Origin: Icerya purchasi
Taxonomy: Eukaryota; Arthropoda; Insecta; Hemiptera; Monophlebidae
Reading direction: 5' to 3'
DNA length: 64,000 nucleotides
Assembly: GCA_039619475.1 (NCBI GenBank)
Contig: CM077115.1
Coordinates: forward strand, 514,310,815 to 514,374,814
Below the pieces are notes generated by a model. It saw only the letters and a program-made list of their open reading frames with translations. It did no database searches and was not told the origin of the DNA. Position 1 is the first letter of the stretch. Each line of letters opens with the position of its first letter. Below, piece after piece: positions 1-10,367 of the stretch. The position numbers and the translations under genes were made by a program.

Positions 1-516
1 TAAAATTTGAGTTCTATGTGTTGAGTTTCGAACGTTTTTAACACTGCGCCATAATTTTACCCCTCCCAACCCGCAAAAATTAAAATTAAAAATTACACTA
101 CATTTATTATAAGTACAGACCTGTATAATACATGCATATAATGATAGAAGGCGCCACATGTGGGAGTGTGAGTGCGCGGGAATGGCATGTACACTTTCCC
201 AATTATGTTTAGAGGCGAATCGGGGCTTGGGTTAGTTACACGCTTTAATTAAGGTGAATTTTTGATGTAAAAATAAAAAATTGGGTTAATTTTCGCCTCC
301 CCAATAAAATACTTAGGTTACTTTCTACCCTCTGCACACATCTTGAGGTTGTGACGTCATATTTAACCCTTCCAGCCCTTTCAGCAGTAGCAACATCGTT
401 CAACCCTTTAATTAACCCTTCTGGTATTTTGTTAACCCTTTCACTAACCATTTCTCAATTCTGTTAACCCTTTTGGCGGCGTCCTTTTGTTCCCAGAATG
501 AACATGTGTATACTAC
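1..516. repeat. Left arm of a ~0.5 kb inverted repeat
   Basis: This segment reappears in reverse complement at 8361-8941, and most stretches align base for base by eye. Shared landmarks in order are the outer end around TTCTATGTGTTGAGTTTCG, a block around TTAGTTACAC, the palindrome TGACGTCA (near 352-361), a set of TTAACCC motifs, and an inner end at CATGTGTATACTACT, after which the copies diverge. The left arm has a short extra stretch near 90-130 and fewer TTAACCC motifs than the right arm. The inner end overlaps the start of a BEL-type protease fragment in the right arm. It could be the terminal repeat of an uncharacterised transposon or two inverted copies of one repeat. The left edge may extend beyond the window. 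Confidence 0.8.
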
Positions 517-587
517 TTATGCGTGATGTATATAATATATATGAAGAATAGATCATTTATCGGGCGACCAATGGCTGGAAGGGAGGA

Positions 588-778
588 TATGAAATTGGTG
601 GAAAAAAAGTTTGCAATCTGCAGTATGCAGACGACACAGTCTTAATAGCTTCCTCATAAAAGGAAATAAATGAACTGTTGGAAAGAATTGAAAAAGTAAG
701 TGCAGAAAATGGTCTCTCCTTGAACAGACAGAAAAGGCAAAAATCCTAATTGTGGATATTGTAACGGATTCGATACCT
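588..778 (+). pseudogene. RTE-like LINE reverse transcriptase fragment (YADD block)
   Basis: Plus-strand translation gives a decayed reverse transcriptase core with the motif LQYADDTVLIAS followed by a typical ELLERIEKVSAENGLSLN helix. An in-frame stop and at least one frameshift follow. The YADDT-V-L pattern with GLxLN downstream is characteristic of RTE-like endonuclease/reverse transcriptases in insect genomes. The reading frame is broken at about 779 by an inserted LTR and appears to resume at about 2005. It is non-functional. Confidence 0.7.
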
Positions 779-1672
779 ATAGCGCTATCTTTTAGCGGTG
801 TTCGAATTATAAAAATATATTTTGTTGTTGAAATCATTTATTTCGTGATTTATCGAACACCGCGTTTTATTCGACGTAATCGCAGATCGTAGGGGGTATC
901 GGAGATGCTTATCGGCTAAAATCGAAATTCCCGGGCACGGTCGAACGGACGACTGTGTCAGGTGAGACCGTGTGCGTGTGTATTGTAGGTAGCGGCCGAT
1001 AGTGGAGAGTACTCTATGAGTCCGAGGCGAGTGCGCGTCGGGTAGCAGCTGAGCCGAGAACATCGAGCTGAGGGAAGTTTGTGAAATCCGTAGTCGTTTT
1101 AGAATACGGGTTATATGGAAATATTCTAGAAAATTCGACGGCGTTCGAATTAATTGATAAGGTACGGGGTAATTTCAGCGATTCAACTATGTCGCTTGGA
1201 ATAGCCCATTGTGTACCGAGATCGTCGTGTGTGCATGGCACTATATCACTAGAGTGAATTAATTCGTTGTTCAGTCTATAATGGTCGATCGTTTAATTGA
1301 GGGGTAAAAGCACGTCGTTACGTGTATCGATTTGTACCGCTAGTCATCGTGAATTTTCGTGTACATATCGCAAATTTTGACAAAAATTTCGTTTTTTCGG
1401 TTTTGTTGTAATGTGTGGAATTTGTTTCCCCTGTGTTTTTTTTTGTTTCTTCATTTTGTTGTAAATTCCATTTAAATACACGCGTTTTTTTTTATATAAG
1501 GCTTCTTTTTGAACACGTGGTGAGCCCGTGATATCTCCAACGCGGAGACACACGCTACGCCTTCGAACGGCGGATTTTTCGCGAATTATATATATATTTT
1601 TTTTTCGTAATAAAAGCCTAGAGCTCTGCGCGGCAGAGTGTCTATCTGGTGGTGACAAGCCGTTCTTGTCTC
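779..1672 (+). mobile_element. LTR of a Ty3/gypsy-like retrotransposon
   Basis: About 0.9 kb of non-coding sequence ends directly before TGGCGCCC (1673-1680), a typical Lys-tRNA-type primer binding site. An AATAAA polyadenylation signal lies near 1610. The second half is clearly homologous to the reverse complement of 60384-60960, sharing the block around GATAAGGTACGGGGTAA, the block around AATAGCCCATTGTGTACCG, and the GTGATATCTCC...TTCGAACGGCGGATTT block. No gag or pol follows, so this is a solo or truncated LTR. It splits the RTE-like LINE fragment around it. Its left boundary is approximate. Confidence 0.65.
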
Positions 1673-1965
1673 TGGCGCCCGATATTTTGGTTTATATTTT
1701 ATTTTATATTTTTTTATTCAATTAAGTTGGAATATCGATATCAAAAGTAGATTTACAACAAATGGCGCTCCGATAGAGGGACTAATAGTCCAGATCTGTA
1801 ACAAATAGCTCCCGTAAGAGGGACAGTCTAATCGAGAAGAGTGAGATTTATAATAAATGGCGCCCGGAACAGTGACAGAGAGTAGTGATTTATAATAAAT
1901 GGCGCCCGGAACAGTGACAGAGAGTAGTGATTTGTAATAAATGGCGCCCTGAACAGAGACCTAGC
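1673..1965 (+). repeat. Tandem array of primer-binding-site-like repeats
   Basis: After the LTR, TGGCGCCC-type motifs recur. They start at 1673, 1763 (GGCGCTCC variant), 1806 (degenerate), 1858, 1900 and 1942. The last three units are about 42 bp each and nearly identical, reading TGGCGCCCGGAACAGTGACA and then a short AGAGTAGTGATTTATAATAA spacer. A retrotransposon normally has one primer binding site directly after its LTR. Here the leader has been amplified into several. The repeats are seen directly; the primer-binding interpretation is inferred from family knowledge. Confidence 0.7.
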
Positions 1966-2004
1966 AGTGAAATTTATAACAATATATATATACGTAATAA
2001 ACTA

Positions 2005-2640
2005 CCGCCACTAACCCGGTCAAATACACTCTGCAGGATCGAAGTGAATGATCAGCTGATCTATTCAGCCGCACTCATATCGAATACGGGAGGTGGTAAC
2101 GTGGAAATTAGGAGTAGATTAGCAAGAGCCCGGAAAGCATTGATGCGCCTAACGCTTTTATGGAAAGACAGGAACATCTACAAGTTTACTAAGAAGAGGA
2201 TAGTCAAAGCGCTGATGATCCCTATTGCCACAGATGCGTGCGAAACATGGACAATAAACCTGGAAGCCAAAAATAAAATACAAGCTCTAAGATGTTCTTT
2301 TGCCGTCGCATGCTAAGGATTCCATGGACAGAGATGCCCACAAACACGTTTATACTGACCAGTCTGGAAGTCAAGGAACAAGAGAGGCTGTTACCAACAA
2401 TCCATCGCAGCATTTTACAATTCTTCGGACATGTTATGTGCTGCGGACCAGAGTCGCTCGAAAAAATTATTATGCAGGGGAAGGTCCCCCCAGAAGGAGA
2501 GGCCGTGACCGGCCTCCGAATAGGTATATAGATCAACTGCCGAAAATAACAGGAAAAAGACTGAAAGAATGCTTGCGAGCAACGGCAGACCGCGACAAAT
2601 GGCATGATTGCATTTTGTCAGTGTAACATGCATGATTCAC
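2005..2640 (+). pseudogene. RTE-like LINE ORF2 C-terminal fragment
   Basis: Across three plus-strand frames this reads as the C-terminal end of an RTE-like reverse transcriptase: a thumb region with ALISNTGG and RLARARKALMRL, then KKRIVKALMIP, ACETWTIN, FGHVM and a basic tail with RRRGRDRP and ending near KWHDCILSV. Frameshifts occur around 2310 and 2470. It appears to continue the YADD fragment at 588-778, with the LTR and its leader inserted between them. It is dead. Confidence 0.7.
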
Positions 2641-4339
2641 GATGCTCGGAATCGAGCAACACGACGGAAGAAGAAGAATGTAACCGAGGAAAATAATACT
2701 GATAAAAATAACAGTTGAAAATATTAATAACACGATTAATCGGTAATTAAAAAATTAAAATCCTGTGCCCCTGGTGTCCTTGGCGGACTTCAGAATGTGG
2801 CAGAGCGTCTAGTTTGAATGATTAATAGTGCATAGATCATCATACAAAGATATGTAAGAGAAACGGATGCGTACTATACAAGTAGACTTGCAGAGTAGTA
2901 CACACTGGGCCACGGGAGAATTAATGAGTTGTACATAACTATGAATAAGAACATACCATTATTTTATCACCAACGATATCTTTGAAATTCCTGGAATTAA
3001 CATAATGCAAAGGAGAAGAAATAATGAATGTGATTGTAACTTAATGTTGGAGTCAGTTCATATAGCGGGAAGTGAGTGGGTGTTTTCAGTGTCGGATAAT
3101 GGTAATTAACATGTATGAGACGTATAAGTGACCTTGAAGGAACATGACCCTTGCAAAAAATGAATTACAACAACATAGTATTCATCAGCAGAGGATGGAA
3201 TGGGACTAACAATTCTCAGGTTAAAACGATGCAGTATAAATTGAAAAAGGAACAGTGGTTCGGCTTACTCGAAGGACCACATTACAGACGAACAACAAGA
3301 CAACAGCATTACCAATGAACAACACAACGTCAAGAGTTCAGGAGAATTAAAGCTTCAGAAACGATTTTGGATAACGTAACTCTACGTGTGATGTAAATGG
3401 TAATTCCACATTACCTTATGAATGGCAAACAAACAAGTTCCGTTCGACAGTAGTAGTCGTGAATTAACTGCAAGTCTTTTCGGTGCGGTGCGAATTTTTG
3501 GTAGTACTAGTTCATATCGTAATTTTACATATGACCATTTAAATCTATTTTTAGTATAAAAATATTCACTCTGTTTATTATTCAAAAAAAAATTTTCATT
3601 TTCATTATCCAAAAAATTTGCAAAGCGATCATTGACACATTAAACCTCCGATAGTAAATACCCCATAAAAATTCTTTATCTTCAATGTTGAATTTAATAT
3701 CATTGTGTCGCCTGAGGCTATGAAGGGCATGTGTAACCTAAAAACGTCCAAAACCACTGCACTTGCCATAAAAAATAACTCACCACTGAGGGAAAAAACG
3801 AGATAGTCAACAGTTTAAAAAATAATTTCAAGATTGCTTACCAGGAAAATAAAAAAATTGGCCGGATGCGTTTCCACATATGTAGGTCAACAGTTGCAGG
3901 TTTATCTGTTCAAGACGCTTCAGTATAAAATTATAAATTAAAATTTTTATGTAACACAATAAAACGATAGTTTTCGGACACGTCAAGTGTGTACCATATG
4001 TTAATCTGGTACGATATATAAAAACAATGTAATTAATTAATTTTGACTGGTAAATGAAATTAATTTAACTTATTATTTCACATGATAAACGTATTTACTT
4101 TCAATTCCACACAAAACTGTCGAATAAGTTAAGGAGAGTTTATTTTTCAATTCGCAGTACTGTTAACGTGAAATTCCCATATTCATTGTAGTATTTTGTT
4201 TCTGTTAACTATTACATTAATTAGGTAAAAAACATTTATTCCGATCTTCATAAATATTTTCGTAGTTTTTCTTTACGTTTTTACATATACTATGTTCATT
4301 TTTGTAATTTTAATTGATTTATTTTCATCTTATTTTCAG
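2641..4339. other. Unassigned AT-rich sequence upstream of exon 1
   Basis: I found no convincing coding region or recognisable repeat here. Small open frames are short and have no family resemblance. The promoter and any 5' untranslated exon of the S28 peptidase gene may lie here or further upstream, but no core promoter can be pointed to with confidence. A polypyrimidine-AG at 4331-4339 directly before exon 1 suggests an upstream non-coding exon. Confidence 0.4.
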
Positions 4340-4550
4340 AAATTCACATTTCTTGTACGACATGAACAGAAATGCAGTTTTAGCGTTTTACTGTCATATT
4401 ATTTTAAATTACAATACAGTATTGTATGCGTTTAAAAGACACCATGAGACCGGTACTTCGTGTAATTCAGAATCAGAAACGTCGCCTTATAAGTGGTTCG
4501 ATCAGTTACTCGATCATTTTACACCGACCGATTTAACTTTATGGAAACAG
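4340..4550 (+). CDS. S28 serine carboxypeptidase, exon 1 (N-terminus)
   Basis: The proposed start is the ATG at 4362, giving 63 codons up to the donor CAG|GTTAAT at 4551. The first ~22 residues are hydrophobic (VLAFYCHIILNYNTVLYAF), fitting a signal peptide or signal anchor. The S28 N-terminal signature follows as WFDQLLDHF and then TPTDLTLWKQ; the family consensus is F-x-Q-x-L-D-H-F followed by a W/F-x-Q-R-Y block. The exon ends in phase 0 directly before the RY-type block, which continues in exon 2. The acceptor-like TATTTTCAG at 4331-4339 suggests a 5' non-coding exon. An in-frame ATG at 4314 is upstream of this acceptor and less likely to be used. Confidence 0.82.
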
Positions 4551-4798
4551 GTTAATAGCATAAGTCTTATCTTTCATTTGCAGGCAATAGAATAGTGTTA
4601 TTACATTTATATATTTATTTTTACATATTTCATAACATTTAAGTTACCGAGATTACAGTGGTGTGCTTAACGTGGGGGGCGGGAGTTTGAAATCTCTCTA
4701 CATTCGAAAAAACATGTTTTAGAAATTACAGGCATTATTATGATTTTTTTTTTTGATGTTTTTACAATTTCATATAGAGGTTATAAAAATACCATATA

Positions 4799-6898
4799 CA
4801 GTAGCCTCCCGATTAACTCGGTTAATCGGGACGAGGGAAATTCTGACACTAGAAAAAGCCGATTAAACTGAAATCATATTTTTTTAAGGAAAAAATGTAC
4901 CCTTGATAGAAAAATACCTATAAAACATTTATTTTTCGAGAAAAAAAAAGAAAAAAAAGTATATGAACAATAAGAGGACTAAAAATTACTTTTTCTTTAA
5001 AAAATCAGTCAAAACGGTTTGTTTTTTCGATGAAAACCGTTGAAGAGCGGCAACGTCTCTCCACTTTTGCAAAATTAAAGTTTCATGCGCTGTTACGTCT
5101 GGCTGCTTTTCAGTGAAATCCAACGATGTTTGTAAAGCCCCGAATACGCTTGATCAGGTGAAATTATCAACTAATTTTCTTCTTGAAGATCTTCTAATGA
5201 GCTGCTCTTGAGATCTCACGGATACCACGATTTCTTGGTCACTCATCATTAATTCAGGCTCATCTTCGACGATCCATTTCTCAATGTCATCAGCAGTAAT
5301 GTCACTGAAACCGAGTATTTTTTTCAAAAATATTTCCACTTATGGATGATATTTTTTGACCGGTTCATCTTTGTAACTGATATCCTGTCAAATGAACGTT
5401 ATTTTCATCGGAATTCAATCAAATTTCTTGAAGAAGGTTTGTTCGATAATATCTTTTGAACGAAACAATAATTCCCTGGTTCATTGGCTGAATAATACTC
5501 GTTATATTTGGCGATAAAAACTCAACGGTAATTATTTGGGTTTCTAAAGAATGAATTGAGGGATGTGACGGCGCATTACCGATCAATAAAACGGCTTTTT
5601 GAGGAAGGCCATTCTCTTTCAAAAATTTCTTAAAGAGTGGTACAAATCGTTGAAAAAACCAAGTCTGAAAAAGTTGAACATCCATTTATGTAAACTTTTG
5701 ATTTTTGTAGAGGACTGGTAATGAGTTGAAATCCATATGCTGTAACGCTCGAGATCTGGCAAATTTGCCAATTATCATTAGAGGTAAGCGAAAAGAGCTG
5801 AATGCGTTAGCACACGTCATTACACGTTCTGTAGACCACTCCAGAAGTTTCCTTCTCAGCTTTCGATGGCGACATTTTATCAGATATCATCTTATAATTC
5901 AGTCCCGTCTCGTTATTAGTATTAAAAATCTAGTCCAGAGAATAGCCACCATTGTAAATTAAATCTCCTAATTCATTGAAAAACAGTGTAGCCGATATTT
6001 CGTCAAACTTTTCGCCACAAATATTCAACTGCCGAATTCCACAAAAATCTTTCCATCTGCTCAACCAACCCTCACTAGCTGTATAATTTTCACTTTTTTC
6101 TGGAAAATTCTTGGAAAAGATTCGAGCTTTCTCTTTGATGATAAGTCCTGATGTAAGAAGTCATCGGTTACTCTGGGAGTAAAACCACAAATAAACAGCT
6201 TCATCCATTTTTGGAAAAGAAGAGAATTTCATGGATTTTTGTCAGCGCCAATTACCGCACTTTTAACGACGAATCATTCAATTTTTTTGCGATCACAGCG
6301 CCAGTCTCTGACCGTGTTGCTAGAAACATTGTACGTGGCAGCGACAACACGGAGTGTTTCTCCTCGATCAAATCTTTTGATAGCTTCGAGTTTTTTATCG
6401 ATAGAAACGACGACTCGTTTGCCTATTAATTTTATAAAGGTTTTTTTTTTTCTTTTGGTAACAGATTTACTTTTTGATTTGGCATCCATTTTTTAAACAC
6501 GGCAAAAAAACAAGAACGAAATTAAGAACGCACAACTTTTTAACCGATGGACTGGAAAAAATACATTAGAGAAACAGAAAAACGTGTCACATCGTGTATC
6601 AATTTCGCCCACGCATCAACTCAACAAAAAACAACATGTGCCTCCTACTCGAATATTGCGATTAACAAGTATAATGGGAGCAAATGTCAGTACTATTTCT
6701 CATGTACAACCGTCGTCGTGTTTCGATGTTAACATAATCAGTGGCAAGATCAACCTTTTCTAATCGTTCACAATCGTTCTCCCGTAATAATGTAAGAAAA
6801 TAATCATTAAATCGGATAAAAAAAAAATGAACCGACTTTTTTCCATCGGTTAAACCTAAAATCGGATAATCTGGAGTCGGTTAATCGAGAGGCTACTG
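4799..6898 (-). mobile_element. Tigger/pogo-type DNA transposon with TA target duplication
   Basis: The element starts CAGTAGCCTCCCGATTAACT at 4799 and ends with the imperfect inverted match GTTAATCGAGAGGCTACTG at 6898. TA flanks both ends, as expected for the Tc1/mariner-pogo superfamily. It is 2.1 kb long, and a broken minus-strand transposase fills 5154-6489. The CAGTA-type end plus a CENP-B-like transposase is diagnostic of Tigger/pogo elements. It sits in intron 1 of the S28 gene. Confidence 0.85.
5154..6489 (-). pseudogene. Tigger/pogo transposase (CENP-B-like), inactivated
   Basis: Three minus-strand pieces follow the CENP-B/Tigger order. 6274-6489 is the N-terminal helix-turn-helix (basic start, then EAIKRFDRGETLRVVAATYN). 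5690-6270 is a frameshifted middle containing WLSRWK-like and N-E-T-G-L remnants. 5419-5685 is the DDE endonuclease core with VLLIGNAPSHP and SIIQPMNQGIIVSFKRYY. 5154-5339 is the C-terminus with DITADDIEKWI. The second catalytic Asp, normally in LLIDNAPSHP, is Gly (GAT to GGT). The first block, normally YNADETGL, reads N-N-E-T-G-L near 5905-5932. Several frameshifts and stops confirm inactivation. The active enzyme would bind its terminal repeats and catalyse cut-and-paste transposition. Confidence 0.82.
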
Positions 6899-7017
6899 TA
6901 TAAGTAACTTCGAATTACATCAGAGCTTAAAATAATAATTATTTAAGGTCATTCAAATTTTGCAATATTTTACAACGTTGTATGTAAATATATGTATCAC
7001 GAACAATAATATTTATA

Positions 7018-7275
7018 AAACAAGTATGTATTGTTCAGATCATAGGTTATCAAAATTACTTCGCCTAGTGCCCACTTTGAGAAAGCTGTTAAAGCTGAAT
7101 TTTCCTACTCCATATAGTGCTTTCTATATCTTAGCTTTGCCATCATCCAATGTGGTTCCTATTCTTGTCTCTTTTCTGTCATCGATTACTGACCGAATTA
7201 AAATTTAATCTCTAATCTAGTCCAATTGCCCTGGGTAGCTGCCCTTAGTCGGCCATGCCCAAAAAAAAAAAAAAA
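7018..7275 (+). mobile_element. 5'-truncated RNase-H LINE, 3' end with poly(A) (copy 1)
   Basis: The translation contains LNFPTPYSAFYILALPSSNV followed by FLSSITDRIKI. This matches the C-terminus of related copies at 9275-10253, 51056-51516 and 59305-59700. The 3' UTR has the GGGTAGCTGCCCTTAGTCGG-type end, then a GCCC junction and a run of A (7261-7275). Only the last ~260 bp of the LINE are present, which is typical of abortive reverse transcription. No function remains. Confidence 0.75.
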
Positions 7276-7589
7276 TATTTTCGAGCGTCCCCAAAATTTT
7301 TTTAACTGTTATGCATTTTAAATCCAAATATTCCAAACATTATTTTAAACCAGATTTTATTATATAAACAGGATATCCTATTTATGAGTTGAAAGAAGAA
7401 TGTTTGAATGAGAACAATTAAATCGCATAATTAATCATGTTTGGAGGAATTTTTATAATTACTTAAAGATTAAATTGATTCTTATCACTAATATGAAGGA
7501 TAAATCTGATACACTTTAATGAGTTTATTAATATCGGGATTGAATTCACCTAGAAACAGCCGTAAGTCACTGCATTTCTAATCTTTCAT

Positions 7590-8048
7590 GAACCTTATGT
7601 GTGACAACAACAACGATTCGTTTGTTGGTAAATTAACTCATCTAACTGAATTGAAAATTTACTAGTCTTCATATCTTTGCCCAATGATTCTTCAATGTTT
7701 TCAGCTATCTCATCAATAATTCGTCTTTGCACAGAACTATTGTTCGGAGGAATTTTTCAGATAATATCTGCGGCTGGTTTTATGAAGCACACTATTTAAT
7801 ACTTCTGATTCTGTCGTTTTAATTAAATCTTCCCCAATAGTATTATGTGGTTTGCCTCTTTTAGCAATTAATAATGAGATATTGCACGAATCTCGAAGTC
7901 CGTCATCGTCTTGCTTAGAAACGGCAGAAAAAAGTTTGATATAGTTGGTTGAACTACGTTTTTCTTTTGCAGGTCTTGAAAATAGGTGACATCTGTGACT
8001 TTAGTGACTTTCTTAACCAAATGCATTTTATTGAAATGAGCTTGTAGC
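7590..8048 (-). pseudogene. hAT-like (ZBED5-type) transposase fragment
   Basis: Minus-strand translation with two or three frameshifts gives LLIAKRGKPHNTIGEDLIK, then RRIIDEIAENIEESL and MKTSKFSIQLDEL. This is the order in ZBED5-type domesticated and transposon hAT proteins: a 'SLRIAKxxKPHTIxEDL' block, then 'xxRRIxDMAxDI', then 'SxxFxIQLDES'. The upstream part (7960-8040) resembles a degraded BED-finger tail with LQAHFNKMH. The rest of the transposase is absent. It is adjacent to, and in the same orientation as, a BEL protease fragment, probably by nested insertion. Confidence 0.6.
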
Positions 8049-8405
8049 CTATTTGGTGTCGGCTAATTCCAACTGATAATTTCGCATGCGAATTGATTGC
8101 AAGGCAGGTTCGCTTCTGAAATATGCAATACTAGAAACGATGTTCGCAATTATCGATAATTTAAAATTAGAAAAACGAGACTGGATTTGCAAACTACAAC
8201 AACCATCAGCAATTAATAAACTATCGTTTATTCCTTGAATTGATATCGAATTCGAAATAGACTTAACAGGTAACCAAGCCCTTTTAAAGAATTCAGAACT
8301 AATCAAAGTTACCTGTGAGGCGCTATCGAAAAAAATGGATGCTAATTTTATAGGTCTACTAGTAGTATACACATGTTCATTCTGGGACACAAAGGACGCC
8401 GCCAA
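8049..8405 (-). pseudogene. BEL/Pao-type aspartic protease fragment
   Basis: A 118-codon open frame contains LASIFFDSASQVTLISSEFF, matching the DUF1758/retropepsin active-site region of BEL/Pao polyproteins (usually A-L-L-D-S-G-S-Q-A-x-F-I). The catalytic Asp is present (FFDSAS), although the Gly of the D-S/T-G signature is Ala here. A hydrophobic NIVSS segment follows. The frame ends without linker or reverse transcriptase. Its beginning (8361-8405) lies inside the right arm of the inverted repeat, so the repeat and the protease fragment may belong to one element. Confidence 0.6.
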
Positions 8406-8941
8406 AAGGGTTAACGAAAGGGTTAACCAAATTGTGAAATGGTTAGTGAAAGGGTTAACAAAATACTGGAAGGGTTAACAAAAGGGTTAACAAAATACTA
8501 GAGGTGTTAATGAAAGGGTTAACCGAATTGTGAAATGATTAACAAAAGGGTTAACATAATACCAGAAGGGTTAATTAAAGGGTTAAACAATGTTGCTACC
8601 ACCAAACGGGCTGGAAGGGTTAAATATGACGTCACAACCTCAAAATGTGTGCAGAGGGCAGAAAGTAACCTGAGCATTTTATTGGGGAGGCAAAAATTAA
8701 CCCAATTTTTTATTTTTGCGTTGAAAATTCACCTTAATTAAAGTGTGTAACTAACCCAAGTCCCGATTCCCCTCTAAACATAATTGTGAAGGTGTATGCG
8801 CCGTTCCCACACACTCACATTCCCATGTGCGGTGCCTTCTATCATTATATGCATGTTTAATTTTTGGGGGTTAGGAGGGGTAAAATTATGGCGCAATGTT
8901 AAAAACGGTCGAAACTCAACACATAGAACCCAAATTTTAAA
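8361..8941. repeat. Right arm of the ~0.5 kb inverted repeat, with GGGTTAA array
   Basis: This is the reverse complement of 1-516. It is longer because a GGGTTAA-containing segment (8408-8590) carries about ten copies of the heptamer, against about four in the left arm. TGACGTCA recurs near 8628. The outer end near 8941 matches the window's first bases. Together the arms bracket about 7.8 kb that includes S28 exon 1. Confidence 0.8.
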
Positions 8942-9233
8942 GGAATTTTCTGAGTCGTGCTCTGTTCAGGCATTTTTTTTTTTTAAATTTATTTTTTAAG
9001 GAGAGTATTTGTTCATTTCATCAGTCGGATGATGGCGGGTGGGTACGCTGTGTTCGCAATTAACTATCCGTTAATCTGTACAAGTTATCACAGGCCGCTG
9101 ATTGAAACCTGATTGCTACACGTTCACACACACACACTTATTTTATTTTCCACAGATATTTTTAAATGCCGACCCTGAGAAGTGATGACTTTTAATGGCA
9201 GACGATTACATCATCCAGACGCAGGATAATTCA

Positions 9234-9274
9234 AGTTTCTTTATCTCTGTCTAATAAACACAATATATACCTAT
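9234..9274. repeat. 41-bp target-site duplication, 5' copy
   Basis: This segment, ending AATATATACCTAT, recurs at 10254-10294 with two differences in 41 positions. The copies flank the poly(A)-ended LINE at 9275-10253 exactly, so they are best read as its target-site duplication. Confidence 0.75.
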
Positions 9275-10253
9275 TAGCACTTGCTTACATCACAAAACGA
9301 TCCTCATTTGTAGGAATGCATACGTGATCATCAAAGTCGTTAAATGATTTGATTTTAATATGTATTTGTTTTTAGTTAGCTCCCTTCCTTCTGTTCTATC
9401 TTCACAGCGGAGTCCATCTCCATTTTATGCGCAGTCTCATTCATTCCATCCATAAGAGAGATCAGTAAATGTCTGATTGTCTCCGATTCCAAAAGTGTTC
9501 TTCAAGCCATCTTTTCTCCTCCTTCTCATTCCTCCAATTCTATCATTCTTTTAATTCGTTTTCTTATATCCAAATTACTTTCATCCCGTTCCATTACTAT
9601 TGACCTTCTGTGGGTTCCTAGTCACTCTGGCATCGAGGGCAACTAGTTAGCGGACTTTTTAGCCTGTTGGGCCGCCCACGATGGTCCTTTATTCTGCAAA
9701 ATTCCTACCTCGGACATCCTCCTTCTTTCCTCAACTAATCATTCCCGACTATGGTCGGACATCTATCCTTCTCTATTTTCTAATCCCGCCTCTCATTATC
9801 TTCAAATTCAACCGGGTTCCCTCTTCCCAGCCATGGTTTCAATCCTATTCTTATCAACGCTCCGCGATCATTTCCTTAATCAGACTGCGTATTAATCACT
9901 CACTTCTACCATCTTCACGTTTTCATTTTTCCCTGTCCCCTTCTCCCGATTGTCCCCTTCATAATTCCATCTCTCCTCTCATATGTGACGCAAACCACAT
10001 GTTCTTTGAATGCCCTGCCCTAGATTCCGAGCGCTTTGTTTTGTACTCTAAAATCTTGGCACTGGGTCTTCCTGCTCCGTATAATTCTTCCTTTGTCCTT
10101 TCCTTTCCATCTCCAGATATAATCCCTGTACTCCAATCTTTCCTAAGCTCTATTTCTAATCGTCTCTTTATTTAACCCCTTCCTTAATTTCTGTTGTTGT
10201 TGGGTCAGTGCCACTCACGCGCCCAAAAAAAAAAAAAAAAAAAAAAAAAAAAT
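9275..10253 (+). mobile_element. 5'-truncated RNase-H LINE with poly(A) (copy 2)
   Basis: Bounded by a 41-bp direct repeat and ending in a 28-A tail (10225-10252). The plus-strand reading has RNase H pieces in order: CSIFTAE near 9390, CLIVSDSKSVLQAI near 9470, and LLWVPSHSGIEGN near 9615 followed by an in-frame stop where the family has E-A-A-D. The tail follows with RLRINHSLLPSSRF and ICDANHMFFECPAL at 9681-10175. The family belongs to the RNase-H-containing non-LTR elements (I/LOA/R1 group). Only the C-terminal third is present and it is frameshifted. The 5' ~90 bp (9275-9365) have no clear coding match. Confidence 0.8.
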
Positions 10254-10294
10254 AGTTTCAGTATCTCTGTCTAATAAACACAATATATACCTAT
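10254..10294. repeat. 41-bp target-site duplication, 3' copy
   Basis: Direct repeat of 9234-9274, immediately following the poly(A) tail of the LINE at 9275-10253. Confidence 0.75.
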
Positions 10295-10367
10295 ATATAT
10301 TCGTCTTACCATGAAAAATAATGTTGCTTAATTAGATTCTAGAATTTCCTACTTGCATCTGTAAGTA

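Noticed and set aside
8408..8640. Telomere-like GGGTTA repeats
   Set aside because: GGGTTAA resembles a permuted telomeric hexamer, but the copies are separated by unrelated spacers, not tandem, and they belong to a dispersed inverted repeat.
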